This document shows positions 7,677 to 16,691 of a stretch of 64,000 nucleotides of DNA, piece by piece (position 1 is the stretch's first letter; each line of letters begins with the position of its first letter). The stretch spans positions 5,854 to 69,853 of the forward strand of contig JBBDSJ010000148.1 of assembly GCA_040905025.1 (NCBI GenBank), in the 5' to 3' direction. This stretch comes from JBBDSJ01 sp040905025. Lineage in GTDB: Bacteria > Pseudomonadota > Gammaproteobacteria > Methylohalomonadales > Methylohalomonadaceae. The position numbers and the translations under genes were made by a program. The notes beneath the pieces are model-generated. The model ran no database searches and was not told where the DNA came from. It saw nothing but the letters and a program-made list of their open reading frames with translations.

Positions 7677-10600
7677 GCCTGCTCCTCCGCTTGATATATG
7701 CTTTCGTCATCACCATCCAGCCAATCGACACGTTTCATCTTGCGTATAACCACAAACTCGTCACGATTCGAACCCACGGTGCCGTAGTAATTAAAGCCAT
7801 AACTCAGCTGGGCATAACCACCGATCATATGCGTCGGTTTAAGTACTGTGCGGGTAACAGAATTATGAATGCCACCACGCTGACCAGTAATTTCAGATCC
7901 AGGTGTATTCACAAGTTTTTCCTGTGCGTGATACATCATGACCATGCCTTCGGGAACCCGTTGGCTGACAACAGATCGGGCGACCAGAGCGCCGTTGATG
8001 TTGAATACCTCGATCCAGTCATTATCGACAATGCCAACCTTTTGTGCGTCCACTTCGCTGATCCAGACGCAGGGGCCACCGCGTGATAGTGTCAACATAA
8101 GCAGGTTTTCGCTGTAGGTACTGTGAATCCCCCACTTCTGGTGTGGCGTAATCCAGTTCAGAACGATTTCGTCATTCCCGTTACCTCGCACACCATGAAT
8201 GCTCTGGGTAGTGCGCATGTTCATGGGAGGTTTGTAGCATACGAAGCCTTCACCAAAAGCCCGCATCCAGGCATGATCCTGGTAGAGTTGCTGACGTCCA
8301 CTGAGCGTACGCCAGGGAATAAGTTCATGCACATTGGTGTAGCCGGCATTATAGGAAACATGTTCGGATTCCAGTCCTGACCATGTTGGTGAAGAAATAA
8401 TCTTCCGCGGTTGAGCCTTGATATCGCGAAAACGAATCTTGTCATCTTGACGCGACAGTGCCAGATGAGTGTGATCCCGGCCGGTTTGTCTGGATAGTGC
8501 TGCCCAGGCCTTTACCGCGACTTCGCCATTAGTTTCTGGTGCCAGAGTCATGATCGTGTCCGAAGCATCGATTGCTGTTTCTATTCGCGGCATACCCTGA
8601 TTGGCACCTGCTTCGACATGGCGGCCATTAAGTTTACCCAACAGCTCTACTTCATGGCTGGTGTCCCAGTTAATTCCCTTGCCACCATTTCCCATTTTAT
8701 CCAGCAATGGCCCGAGGCTGGTAAACCGGGCGTAGACATTGGGATAATCACGTTCAACTACCATCAGATTAGGCATGGTCTTGCCCGGGATTGGTTCGCA
8801 CTCTCCCTTGCGCCACTCCTCGATATCAAATGGCTGCGCCATCTCGCCCGGACTGTCATGCAATATCGGCACGGTTACAATATCCTGCTCGACACCCAGA
8901 TGATTTGCGCTCAGCCTGGTAAAGGTATGTGCCAGACCTTTGTATATATCCCAGTCAGAACGCGATTCCCAGGCCGGGTTGACTGCTTCACACAATGGAT
9001 GAATAAACGGATGCATGTCAGATGTATTGAGATCATCTTTCTCATACCATGTGGCTGTCGGCAACACGACATCAGAGTACAGACACGTGGTGGACATGCG
9101 AAAATCGAGTGTTACCAGCAGGTCCAGCTTGCCGCGTGCATTTTCATCGCGCCATGTAACTTCGGTCGGTTTCTCACTGTTTTCTTCGCCCAAATCCTTA
9201 CCCTGGACACCATGATCAGTTCCAAGTAAGTGTTTGAGGAAATACTCGTGCCCCTTGCCACTCGATCCAAGCAGATTGGATCGCCAGATGAACATATTGC
9301 GGGGATAATTGATCGGGTTATCCGGATCCTCACAGGCCATCGTTAGCTGCCCACTTTTGAGTTGTTCGACAACATATGCTTTTGGATCCTGCCCCGCTTT
9401 TACTGCATCCTTGACTACCTGCAGTGGATTAGCCGCAAGTTGCGGCGCAGATGGCAACCAACCCATGCGTTCAGAGCGGACATTAAAGTCGATTAAACTA
9501 CCTCCAAATTTATCCGCGTCTGCCAATGGCGAAAGAATATCTGCAATCTTGAGTTGTTCATAACGCCATTGGCCGGTATGAGCATAAAAAAACGACGTGG
9601 AATTCATATGCCGAGGTGGTCGTGTCCAGTCCAGCGCAAACGCCAATGGCTGCCATCCGGTTTGTGGCCGAAGTTTTTCCTGACCTACATAATGTGCCCA
9701 ACCACCGCCGCTTTGGCCTATACAACCGCAAAATACCAGCATATTGATAATGCCACGGTAACTCATATCCATGTGATACCAATGATTAAGGCCGGCTCCC
9801 AGAATGACCATGGAACGCCCCTGGGTCTTGTTTGCATTATCCGCAAACAAACGCGCCACCTTGATAACATTTTCACGCTTGACACCCGTAATAGACTCTT
9901 GCCAAGCCGGGGTATAAGGTTTGTTATCATCGTAATTTACCGGGGTATTGGGACAGTCCAGACCCCGGTCTATGCCGTAGTGAGCACAAATCAGATCAAA
10001 TACCGTGGCAACCAGTACTTCTTCACCATTGGCAAGTTGCAGCTTGCGTACCGGGATTTTGCGGTAGATCACTTCATCCTGCGGGTTAGGAGTAAAACGT
10101 CCCAGTTCATGCTCCTTGCCACCGAAATACGGAAAACCAACATCCACAATCGTGTCCTTGACGTCCAGTGCAGATAAACGCAGTGTTACACTCTGATCCC
10201 CTGCCTTTTCTTCCAGATTCCAACGACCATCTTCTCCCCAGCGAAAACCGATCGAGCCATTAGGCACTACTACTTGATCTGTTTTTTCATCCCAGGCGAC
10301 TGTTTTCCATTCAGGATTGTTTTCCTGCCCCAGACCTTGTTCGAAATCCGAAGCACGTAGTGTACGACCAGCCTGATAACCGCCCGGGGCCTTATCCAGA
10401 CGGATAAGGCTCGGCATATCGGTATACTTGCGTGCATAGTCAGTAAAATACGGACTCGGGTTCTCGATATGAAACTCTTTCAGGATCACGTGACCGAAAG
10501 CCATCGCCAGCGCCGAATCAGTGCCCTGCCTCGGAGCCAACCATAAATCAGCAAATTTGGAAGCTTCGGAATAATCCGGACAAACCGTAACAATCTGGGT

Positions 10601-11425
10601 GCCTTTGTAACGCACTTCGGTCATGAAGTGGGCATCCGGTGTGCGCGTTTGCGGTACATTGGATCCCCACATCATGATAAAGCCGGAGTTGTACCAATCT
10701 GCAGACTCAGGCACATCGGTTTGCTCGCCCCATGTCTGTGGAGAAGCCGGTGGCAAGTCGCAATACCAGTCGTAAAAACTCATGCAAACACCACCAAGCA
10801 ATGACAGGTAACGCGAACCCGCAGCGTAACTCACCATAGACATGGCCGGTATCGGAGAAAAACCACAAATCCGATCCGGACCGTATTTGCGGATGGTGTA
10901 AATATTGGCTGCGGCAATCAATTCATTGACTTCGTCCCATTGGCTACGCACGAGACCACCCTTGCCACGACGTGATTTGTAGGCAACTGCCTTGTTTTCA
11001 TTTTCCACAATTGAAGCCCATGCCTCGACGGGATCGACATGTTTGGCCCTGGCTTCCCGCCACAGCCGCAAGAGTTCACCCCGGATCATGGGAAATTTCA
11101 GACGATTGGCGCTGTATATATACCAGGAGTAACTTGCACCACGGGCACAGCCACGTGGCTCATGATTGGGCAGATCCGGTCGTGTGCGTGGATAATCAGT
11201 TTGCTGTGTTTCCCATGTTACCAATCCGTTTTTAACATAGATTTTCCAACTGCAAGAGCCGGTGCAATTTACGCCATGGGTAGAACGTACAATCTTGTCG
11301 TGTTGCCAGCGACTACGATAGGCGTCTTCCCAACGCCGGGTATCTGAAGTAGTCACACCATGACCATCAGCAAAATTTTCTTCCAGCCGCTGGAAAAAAG
11401 TTAATCGATCGAGAAAATGGCTCAT
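7673..11425 (-). CDS. narG: Respiratory nitrate reductase alpha subunit (Mo-bisMGD)
   Basis: A 1250-residue catalytic subunit reducing nitrate to nitrite at a molybdenum bis-MGD centre. The N-terminal FS0 cluster ligands are H50, C54, C58 and C93 (THGVNCTGSCSW and RGCARG). The molybdenum-ligand Asp lies in QTWGEQTDVPESADWYN, at about residue 223. There is no twin-arginine signal, as expected for a cytoplasm-facing NarG. A strong AGGAG lies 8 nt before the ATG. It is the first gene of narGHJI-ppiC. The 266-bp region upstream separates it from nnrS on the same strand; I find no convincing FNR box there, in contrast to narK1. Read-through from nnrS is possible. Confidence 0.98.
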   Translation of the reverse strand: MSHFLDRLTFFQRLEENFADGHGVTTSDTRRWEDAYRSRWQHDKIVRSTHGVNCTGSCSWKIYVKNGLVTWETQQTDYPRTRPDLPNHEPRGCARGASYSWYIYSANRLKFPMIRGELLRLWREARAKHVDPVEAWASIVENENKAVAYKSRRGKGGLVRSQWDEVNELIAAANIYTIRKYGPDRICGFSPIPAMSMVSYAAGSRYLSLLGGVCMSFYDWYCDLPPASPQTWGEQTDVPESADWYNSGFIMMWGSNVPQTRTPDAHFMTEVRYKGTQIVTVCPDYSEASKFADLWLAPRQGTDSALAMAFGHVILKEFHIENPSPYFTDYARKYTDMPSLIRLDKAPGGYQAGRTLRASDFEQGLGQENNPEWKTVAWDEKTDQVVVPNGSIGFRWGEDGRWNLEEKAGDQSVTLRLSALDVKDTIVDVGFPYFGGKEHELGRFTPNPQDEVIYRKIPVRKLQLANGEEVLVATVFDLICAHYGIDRGLDCPNTPVNYDDNKPYTPAWQESITGVKRENVIKVARLFADNANKTQGRSMVILGAGLNHWYHMDMSYRGIINMLVFCGCIGQSGGGWAHYVGQEKLRPQTGWQPLAFALDWTRPPRHMNSTSFFYAHTGQWRYEQLKIADILSPLADADKFGGSLIDFNVRSERMGWLPSAPQLAANPLQVVKDAVKAGQDPKAYVVEQLKSGQLTMACEDPDNPINYPRNMFIWRSNLLGSSGKGHEYFLKHLLGTDHGVQGKDLGEENSEKPTEVTWRDENARGKLDLLVTLDFRMSTTCLYSDVVLPTATWYEKDDLNTSDMHPFIHPLCEAVNPAWESRSDWDIYKGLAHTFTRLSANHLGVEQDIVTVPILHDSPGEMAQPFDIEEWRKGECEPIPGKTMPNLMVVERDYPNVYARFTSLGPLLDKMGNGGKGINWDTSHEVELLGKLNGRHVEAGANQGMPRIETAIDASDTIMTLAPETNGEVAVKAWAALSRQTGRDHTHLALSRQDDKIRFRDIKAQPRKIISSPTWSGLESEHVSYNAGYTNVHELIPWRTLSGRQQLYQDHAWMRAFGEGFVCYKPPMNMRTTQSIHGVRGNGNDEIVLNWITPHQKWGIHSTYSENLLMLTLSRGGPCVWISEVDAQKVGIVDNDWIEVFNINGALVARSVVSQRVPEGMVMMYHAQEKLVNTPGSEITGQRGGIHNSVTRTVLKPTHMIGGYAQLSYGFNYYGTVGSNRDEFVVIRKMKRVDWLDGDDESIYQAEEQA

Positions 11426-11691
11426 TTTTTTAGCTCCTGATCATGCGTGCAAAACCCTGTCGTCTACGACCACTAGTTCGCCTGTTTGATATCCAAAGAA
11501 ACGCGAGGTAATACGGTAAAATTTATATCATCCTATTGCCCGAATAGCCATTTTTCAGTTAATGAAACATTGCTTCTTCAGATGACAGTGCTCATTTATT
11601 GGCTAGGCCTTTTAATTAATTTTAGTGTAGTTGGCAATTTGCTGCTGTGCCATGGAGCAGGACAACAGATATTTGCATAGTGCTTTGGCCA

Positions 11692-12837
11692 TCAACCATG
11701 GTCTGCACGTGGTTGTATCAGAATTGGCGTGTAAACAAAGATATATAGCAGAAAAGCCAGAATCCACAGCAAACCAGCCACAGTCACCAGCCAGGGTAAG
11801 CCAAGCAAAGGCGCGCTGACCCTGCTGACTCCAGCAAGTGATATCGCAATGAAACTCATGCTGATTGGTGCTGTGACGACCAACGGTCGACCCGTGTGCC
11901 CGAGTGCAACCCGTGCCATCATGCCAAGTATGATCGAACTCATGGCGCCTACCATCAAAGCATGTACTCCGACTGACCATGCCAGATCTGCCCCGAGCAA
12001 GTGTGCAGCTTGCAGCGCAAATCCTGCAGGCAGCCATAGGTAGCCAAGATGGAGAATCCATAACAAGGGGGTTCGAACGGTTCGCCAGGGACGCCATGCG
12101 AGTAACCGTGCCAGCGTCATGACAGCAGCAAACAACAGAATTACCGCCAGTATTGGCGTCCTGCCAGCAACGAGATAGGTCGGAATTATGGCCAGTGTGG
12201 CGAGGCTTGACGCCCAGTTCAGCCATGGCCATTGCCGAACCGTACCCGCAGCTAGTTTGGCATCGGTGAAAAATGGAATAACGCGTCCACCCATAAAAAC
12301 CAGCAGTATGCATACAAGCCATACCGTGATCTCCAGAGCCGGATAGGCAGCTCCGGGAAACCAGCCATGAAAACTCAGGTGCATGACCAGATTCAGACAC
12401 CAGAAACCGGCCAAAATCAGGATTAAACTATAGTTACGTCGATTGCCAGCGCGTATCAAAGTACGCCCAACAATTATGGCTAGCCAGAAAAGAAATGCCA
12501 GATCCAGCAGGCTTATCGCAACCAGTGAAATCCAATCAATAAGGATAAAGGCAAGACGGGCAATCACCCATAGCAAAAACAGGCCAATGAGTTCAGGACG
12601 CTGAACAGGTTCGAGACCGGTCCAGTTTTTAATTGCCGTCAGAAGAAAACCTGCAATAACCGCAATACCAAAACCAAACAACATTTCATGGCCATGCCAA
12701 ACCGGCGTCTGGATCATCTCCAGCTGAGGAATACCGGCATGAAGATGCAATAACCATAGAATCATCCATCCCACAGCCAGCCATGCAGCGCCCAGAAAAA
12801 AGGGCCGAAAGCCGATGGAAAAGAAATGGTTTGGCAC
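11692..12837 (-). CDS. nnrS: NnrS family protein (complete)
   Basis: A 381-residue membrane protein with about twelve hydrophobic segments. Signatures are FRPFFLGAAWLAVGW at the N-terminus, WHGHEMLFGFGIAVIAGFLLTA (about residues 48-69), and HALMVGAMSSIILGMMARVALGHTGR near residue 300. NnrS proteins are linked to nitric-oxide resistance and to the handling of iron-nitrosyl species. The start is GTG at 12837. It is transcribed divergently from the Rrf2 regulator through a promoter with TTGACT, a 17-nt spacer and TAATAT, whose -10 lies inside operator copy 3. It is the second NnrS-family gene in the window. Confidence 0.92.
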   Translation of the reverse strand: MPNHFFSIGFRPFFLGAAWLAVGWMILWLLHLHAGIPQLEMIQTPVWHGHEMLFGFGIAVIAGFLLTAIKNWTGLEPVQRPELIGLFLLWVIARLAFILIDWISLVAISLLDLAFLFWLAIIVGRTLIRAGNRRNYSLILILAGFWCLNLVMHLSFHGWFPGAAYPALEITVWLVCILLVFMGGRVIPFFTDAKLAAGTVRQWPWLNWASSLATLAIIPTYLVAGRTPILAVILLFAAVMTLARLLAWRPWRTVRTPLLWILHLGYLWLPAGFALQAAHLLGADLAWSVGVHALMVGAMSSIILGMMARVALGHTGRPLVVTAPISMSFIAISLAGVSRVSAPLLGLPWLVTVAGLLWILAFLLYIFVYTPILIQPRADHG

Positions 12838-12869
12838 AGGCAGCTCGAGGTCGATTTGTTTTAGAGTAT

Positions 12870-12897
12870 TTTACATACTTGTTTAATTAAGTATATT
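12870..12897 (+). promoter_or_regulatory. Promoter of the Rrf2 regulator gene
   Basis: TTTACA at 12870-12875, a 16-nt spacer and TATATT at 12892-12897, reading toward the regulator ATG at 12928. A GGAG lies 10 nt before that ATG. The -10 overlaps operator copy 3, and an inverted repeat ATACTT/AAGTAT (12875-12880, 12889-12894) spans the spacer. This fits negative autoregulation, which is inferred. Confidence 0.5.
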
Positions 12898-12909
12898 ATT
12901 TACCTGTTA
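12889..12909 (-). promoter_or_regulatory. Shared operator copy 3 (nnrS / Rrf2 regulator)
   Basis: On the minus strand the core is AGGTAAATAATATACTT preceded by TAAC. The 17-nt core is an imperfect palindrome (6 of 8 base pairs). It covers the nnrS -10 (TAATAT, 12893-12898); the nnrS -35 TTGACT is at 12916-12921. It also overlaps the -10 of the divergent regulator gene, so one bound protein could control both. Confidence 0.65.
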
Positions 12910-12927
12910 TCATGGAGTCAAGCACAA

Positions 12928-13359
12928 ATGCAATTAACAACACATACCGATTATGCTCTTCGCCTGCTGATCTATCTGGTACTGCAGCCTGATGATCTCC
13001 ACGGGACAGTCCATGATGCAGCTACGCGCTATCGTGTATCTATCAACCACATGGCCAAAGTCGCGCAAACACTGGTGCAGCTAGGTTATGTCAATAGTCA
13101 CAGGGGGCGTGGCGGTGGTCTGGAACTCGCCATGTCCCCGGATAAAATCATTCTCGGCAGCCTGGTCAGACAAACCGAGAATCTGCAGTTACTGGAATGT
13201 TTCGGCCCAAACTCGTCGTGCCCGATTGATCCAGCCTGCAGACTAAAGAACGTTCTAGGTGAAGCACAACAGGCCTTCCTCGACGTTCTGGACCAATTTA
13301 CCCTGGCACAGCTTGCCGACAATAAAACACAATTGCGCAAGCTCTTGAGTATAGTTTGA
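12928..13359 (+). CDS. nsrR: Rrf2 family transcriptional regulator, NsrR-like
   Basis: A 143-residue repressor-type protein. The N-terminal winged helix includes the recognition-helix segment SINHMAKVAQTLVQLGYVNSHRGRGGGLELA (written here only to show that the family motif is intact). Three cysteines, C91, C98 and C104, in LECFGPNSSC and PACRLK are placed like the Fe-S ligands of NsrR, which senses nitric oxide. The spacing is CX6CX5C. It is divergent from nnrS and adjacent to narK1; both its promoter and that of nnrS overlap operator copy 3. Regulation of nnrS, hemerythrin-fdxA and the aldehyde dehydrogenase is inferred from the shared operator. RsrR- or IscR-type cluster chemistry cannot be excluded. 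Confidence 0.82.
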   Translation: MQLTTHTDYALRLLIYLVLQPDDLHGTVHDAATRYRVSINHMAKVAQTLVQLGYVNSHRGRGGGLELAMSPDKIILGSLVRQTENLQLLECFGPNSSCPIDPACRLKNVLGEAQQAFLDVLDQFTLAQLADNKTQLRKLLSIV

Positions 13360-13539
13360 AACATACTTTGGCATCTGCAGCAGGCTCGCCGGTTTGCTAC
13401 TCTTTCTGGATACTTTGTGATATGTCTCACGAAAATCAGAACAATTATTTACTCAAGCAATCGCATGTTGCCAGGACACGAGGTTTGTTCGTTTCCAGGA
13501 TCTTATAGAACCGCCTGATCACAGTTTGCATTTAAAAAA

Positions 13540-13577
13540 TTGATCCAGATCAATTTGATTGCGAAAAAAAATAATAT
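13540..13577 (+). promoter_or_regulatory. FNR/DNR-type box and -10 of narK1
   Basis: TTGATCCAGATCAA at 13540-13553 is a perfect match to the FNR/DNR/NNR consensus TTGAT-N4-ATCAA. A TAATAT at 13572-13577 puts the transcription start near 13585-13588. The box is then centred close to -41.5, the class II activator position. Anaerobic or NO-dependent activation of narK1-narK2 is the direct expectation. Confidence 0.85.
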
Positions 13578-13642
13578 AGATGCAAATCAGGTTTTCATTT
13601 TGTTGCCTGAATGATTAATTACAGAATACTGAGACAACCGGA

Positions 13643-13670
13643 CCAATTGCCGTTAGCCAATTGCCGTTAG
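13643..13670 (+). repeat. Perfect 14-bp tandem duplication in the narK1 leader
   Basis: CCAATTGCCGTTAG occurs twice head to tail (13643-13656 and 13657-13670), between the promoter and the ribosome-binding site of narK1. It could be a recent slippage event. Confidence 0.8.
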
Positions 13671-13689
13671 TGATTAAGGGGGAACGACC

Positions 13690-14952
13690 GTGCCTAGCCA
13701 GCAATATCGACAGTATTCAGTTCTTGCCTCAAGTACATTTGCGTTTACCGTCTGTTTCATGGTGTGGACAGTATTTGGCGAAATCGGAGTTCCGATTGCC
13801 GACGAGATGGGACTCAACGGTACCCAGTTCGGTCTTCTTACCGCCACGCCCATCCTTACTGGTGCGCTTGTTCGATTACCTCTTGGTGCATGGACTGACC
13901 GTTTCGGTGGCCGACCTGTTTTCTTTATCTTGATGCTGATAACAGTACCGGCTATCTGGGCTATTCAGTTCGCCACTGAATATTGGCAATTGCTTACTCT
14001 GGGCGCAGTGATTGGACTCGCTGGTGGTGCTTTCTCGGTCGGTATCACCTACACGGCGAAGTGGTTTCCGCGCAACCGCCAGGGCCTGGCCATGGGAATA
14101 TTCGGAGCTGGTAATGCCGGTGCAGCAGTTACCAAATTTTTGGCACCAACGATTATAGTGCTCGTTAGCTGGCAGGCCGTGGCCAATGTTTATGCCGTCA
14201 TCATGCTGATGACAGCCATCCTGTTCTGGTTCTTCACCTATTCCGATCCGAGTCACAAGACGCCGAAGGCACCGACCATCCGCGAGCAGATCAAGGTGCT
14301 GAACGATCCCAAGGTCTGGAAGTACTGCCAGTATTATTCCCTCGTGTTTGGTGGCTACGTCGGCGTGTCGCTCTGGCTGACCCGCTATTACATGATGGAA
14401 TACGGTTTCGGCATCCAGGTTGCCGCATTGATTGCCACAATATTCGTCCTGCCGTCAGGCGTTGTCCGCGCCTTTGGCGGCTGGCTGTCGGATCGGTTCG
14501 GTGCCCACAAAGTCACCTGGTGGTGCCTGTGGTCGAGCCTGATCGCACTGTTCATCATGTCATATCCGGAGACCTCGTATTCAATCACGACGATTGATGG
14601 CGGTTCGCTGGATTTCACTTTCGGTATCCCGATCTGGCTGTTCACACTGGCCCTGTTCGTGGTCGGTATCGCCTGGGGTCTCGGCAAGGCATCAGTATTC
14701 AAGTACCTGTCCGATGAATACGAGAAAAACCTCGGTCTGGTATCCGGTATCGTCGGTCTTGCCGGTGGTCTGGGGGGATTCCTGCTACCGATCATGTTCG
14801 GTGCACTGGTTGACTTTACCGGCGTGGCCACATCGGTCTGGATGCTGTGTTTCGGCATCACGCTGGTATCCATTATCTGGATGTGGTGGACCGAACGGCG
14901 CCAGCCGATCCTGACTCGCGGCAGGGCTAACGTAATTGCAGAGTACGCCTGA
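13690..14952 (+). CDS. narK1: Nitrate/nitrite MFS transporter, NarK1 type
   Basis: A 420-residue inner-membrane transporter of the major facilitator superfamily, NNP family. It has twelve hydrophobic segments and the family signatures GAFSVGITYTAKWFPRNRQG (about residues 112-131) followed by GAGNAGAAVTKFLAP, plus GLGKASVFKY in the second half. In the two-gene arrangement known from denitrifiers, the first, shorter protein is of the nitrate/proton symport type. It starts at GTG with a strong ribosome-binding site. It is followed 60 bp later by narK2 and preceded by an FNR-type promoter. The symport role is inferred from family type. Confidence 0.92.
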   Translation: MPSQQYRQYSVLASSTFAFTVCFMVWTVFGEIGVPIADEMGLNGTQFGLLTATPILTGALVRLPLGAWTDRFGGRPVFFILMLITVPAIWAIQFATEYWQLLTLGAVIGLAGGAFSVGITYTAKWFPRNRQGLAMGIFGAGNAGAAVTKFLAPTIIVLVSWQAVANVYAVIMLMTAILFWFFTYSDPSHKTPKAPTIREQIKVLNDPKVWKYCQYYSLVFGGYVGVSLWLTRYYMMEYGFGIQVAALIATIFVLPSGVVRAFGGWLSDRFGAHKVTWWCLWSSLIALFIMSYPETSYSITTIDGGSLDFTFGIPIWLFTLALFVVGIAWGLGKASVFKYLSDEYEKNLGLVSGIVGLAGGLGGFLLPIMFGALVDFTGVATSVWMLCFGITLVSIIWMWWTERRQPILTRGRANVIAEYA

Positions 14953-15012
14953 CAATATCCAGAAAAAATCGACAACCTGTCGGCTATTCTTAACTAAAAG
15001 GAGTTCAAGGGC

Positions 15013-16623
15013 ATGTCAGTAAATCAGGATATCGACCAATGGGATCCCGAGGATCAGGCATTCTGGGAACGCGAAGGCAAGCGGGTCGCCTATCGCAATC
15101 TCTGGATATCCATACCGTGCCTGCTGGTGGCCTTCGGCTTCTGGCAGATGTGGGGCATGGTGACGGTGCAGATGCTGAACCTTGGTTTCCCGTTTAGTGA
15201 AACCGAATTATTTACACTGACCGCCATCGCAGGACTTGCCGGTGCCACACTGCGTATCCCGGCATCATTCATGATCCGAATCGCCGGCGGCCGCAATACG
15301 ATTACATTGACGACCGCACTCATGATCATGCCGTGTCTGGGTGCCTATCTTGCATTGCAGAGCCAGGATACTCCGTTATGGGTATTTCAGGTGTTAGCAT
15401 TCCTGTCAGGCGTAGGCGGCGGCAACTTTGCCTGCTCCATGAGCAATATCTCCAGCTTCTTCCCACGCAGGCAGCAGGGGCTGGCTCTTGGACTCAACGC
15501 CGGCCTCGGCAACCTGGGCGTGACGGGTATGCAGATTCTGATCCCGCTGCTGATGACGGCAGCGGCATTCGGTGTATTGTCCGGTGATCCCATGGTACTC
15601 CAACGCGCGAGCGGTACATTGCTTGGCCGGATTCCCGATGGGCACGAGACATGGTTGCAGAATCCGCAGCTGTTCGGTGTGTTGGTACTGGTGCCGCTGA
15701 CACTATTCGCCTGGTTCGGCATGAATAATCTGCGCACGGTTACGCCAAATCCTGGCCATCCTCTGGCAGCATTTGGCAAGATCATCGGTCTGTATGCGAT
15801 CGGCCAGATTGCTGTAGCAATCGGGCTATATTTGTATCTGCCAAAACCGGTTGGCCTTGAATTTCTGAACATGTGGATCGCGATTGTGTTGATCATCGGC
15901 CTGACATTGGCGATGCTACGCGCCATTCCGGGAACGATCCGGACCAGCATCAAGGCCCAGTTCGCGATATTCAACGACCGGCATACCTGGTCGATGACAC
16001 TGCTGTATATCGCCACCTTCGGCTCCTTCATCGGTTTTTCCGCAGCACTGCCACTCTCTATCGAGGTCATTTTTGGTTACATGGCCAAGACACAAGCGGA
16101 TGGTTCGATCGTACGTGTAATCAACCCGGATGGTCCCAGTGCCATGACCTATGCCTGGATCGGTCCGTTCGTCGGCGCCCTGATTCGTCCGGTCGGCGGC
16201 TGGATTTCGGACAAGGTCGGCGGCTCCCTGGTCACCCAGATCATCGCCATCGTCATGGTGGTGGCTTCAGCCGCTGCAGGCTACGTGATGATGCTGGCCT
16301 ACCAGTCCCCGGCGCCGGAACAATATTTCTTCATTTTCATCGTTCTGTTCATTGTCATCTTCGCCGCCACCGGCATCGGCAACGGCTCGACGTTCCGCAC
16401 CATCGGCGTGGTCTTCAGCCAGGAGCTCAAGGGTCCGGTACTGGGCTGGACTTCGGCGGTAGCCGCCTATGGCGCCTTCGTTGCACCCATGGTCATTGGT
16501 GATCAAGTACGTAGTGGCACACCGGAAAATGCCATGTACGGCTTTGCCGTCTTCTATGCACTGTGCCTGATCCTCAATTGGTGGTTTTATCTGCGCCGCA
16601 ACGCGTATATTCATAATCCGTAA
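15013..16623 (+). CDS. narK2: Nitrate/nitrite MFS transporter, NarK2 type
   Basis: A 536-residue inner-membrane NNP-family transporter, longer than NarK1 because of a hydrophilic N-terminus (DQWDPEDQAFWEREGKRVAY) and extra segments in the middle. Signatures are GGGNFACSMSNISSFFPRR, then GLNAGLGNLGV, and GIGNGSTFRTIGVVF in the second half. Members of this type usually exchange nitrate for nitrite. An AAAGGAG lies before the ATG. It is co-transcribed with narK1. In some bacteria the two proteins are fused; here they are separate genes. Confidence 0.93.
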   Translation: MSVNQDIDQWDPEDQAFWEREGKRVAYRNLWISIPCLLVAFGFWQMWGMVTVQMLNLGFPFSETELFTLTAIAGLAGATLRIPASFMIRIAGGRNTITLTTALMIMPCLGAYLALQSQDTPLWVFQVLAFLSGVGGGNFACSMSNISSFFPRRQQGLALGLNAGLGNLGVTGMQILIPLLMTAAAFGVLSGDPMVLQRASGTLLGRIPDGHETWLQNPQLFGVLVLVPLTLFAWFGMNNLRTVTPNPGHPLAAFGKIIGLYAIGQIAVAIGLYLYLPKPVGLEFLNMWIAIVLIIGLTLAMLRAIPGTIRTSIKAQFAIFNDRHTWSMTLLYIATFGSFIGFSAALPLSIEVIFGYMAKTQADGSIVRVINPDGPSAMTYAWIGPFVGALIRPVGGWISDKVGGSLVTQIIAIVMVVASAAAGYVMMLAYQSPAPEQYFFIFIVLFIVIFAATGIGNGSTFRTIGVVFSQELKGPVLGWTSAVAAYGAFVAPMVIGDQVRSGTPENAMYGFAVFYALCLILNWWFYLRRNAYIHNP

Positions 16624-16691
16624 AAAGACTCGCATATGATTTAAACCAGCAATTAGAACTCAGTACGATATATCTTATGATTTGGATTGAA

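Larger units (their letters stand above)
13360..13689. other. Intergenic region before narK1
   Basis: 330 bp without a gene. It holds a perfect FNR/DNR box (13540-13553), a -10-like TAATAT (13572-13577), and a perfect tandem duplication of CCAATTGCCGTTAG (13643-13670) in the narK1 leader. A strong AAGGGGG ribosome-binding site lies just before the GTG start. Confidence 0.7.

Noticed and set aside
11484..11567. Possible FNR half-site (TTGATATCCAAAGA) and TTTCA-N5-TGAAA repeat before narG
   Set aside because: The first matches only one half of the FNR consensus, and the second has the wrong sequence and spacing.
11612..12400. 262-codon frame overlapping nnrS on the same strand
   Set aside because: Cys/Trp/Ser-rich composition, and a shifted frame of a well-conserved membrane protein.
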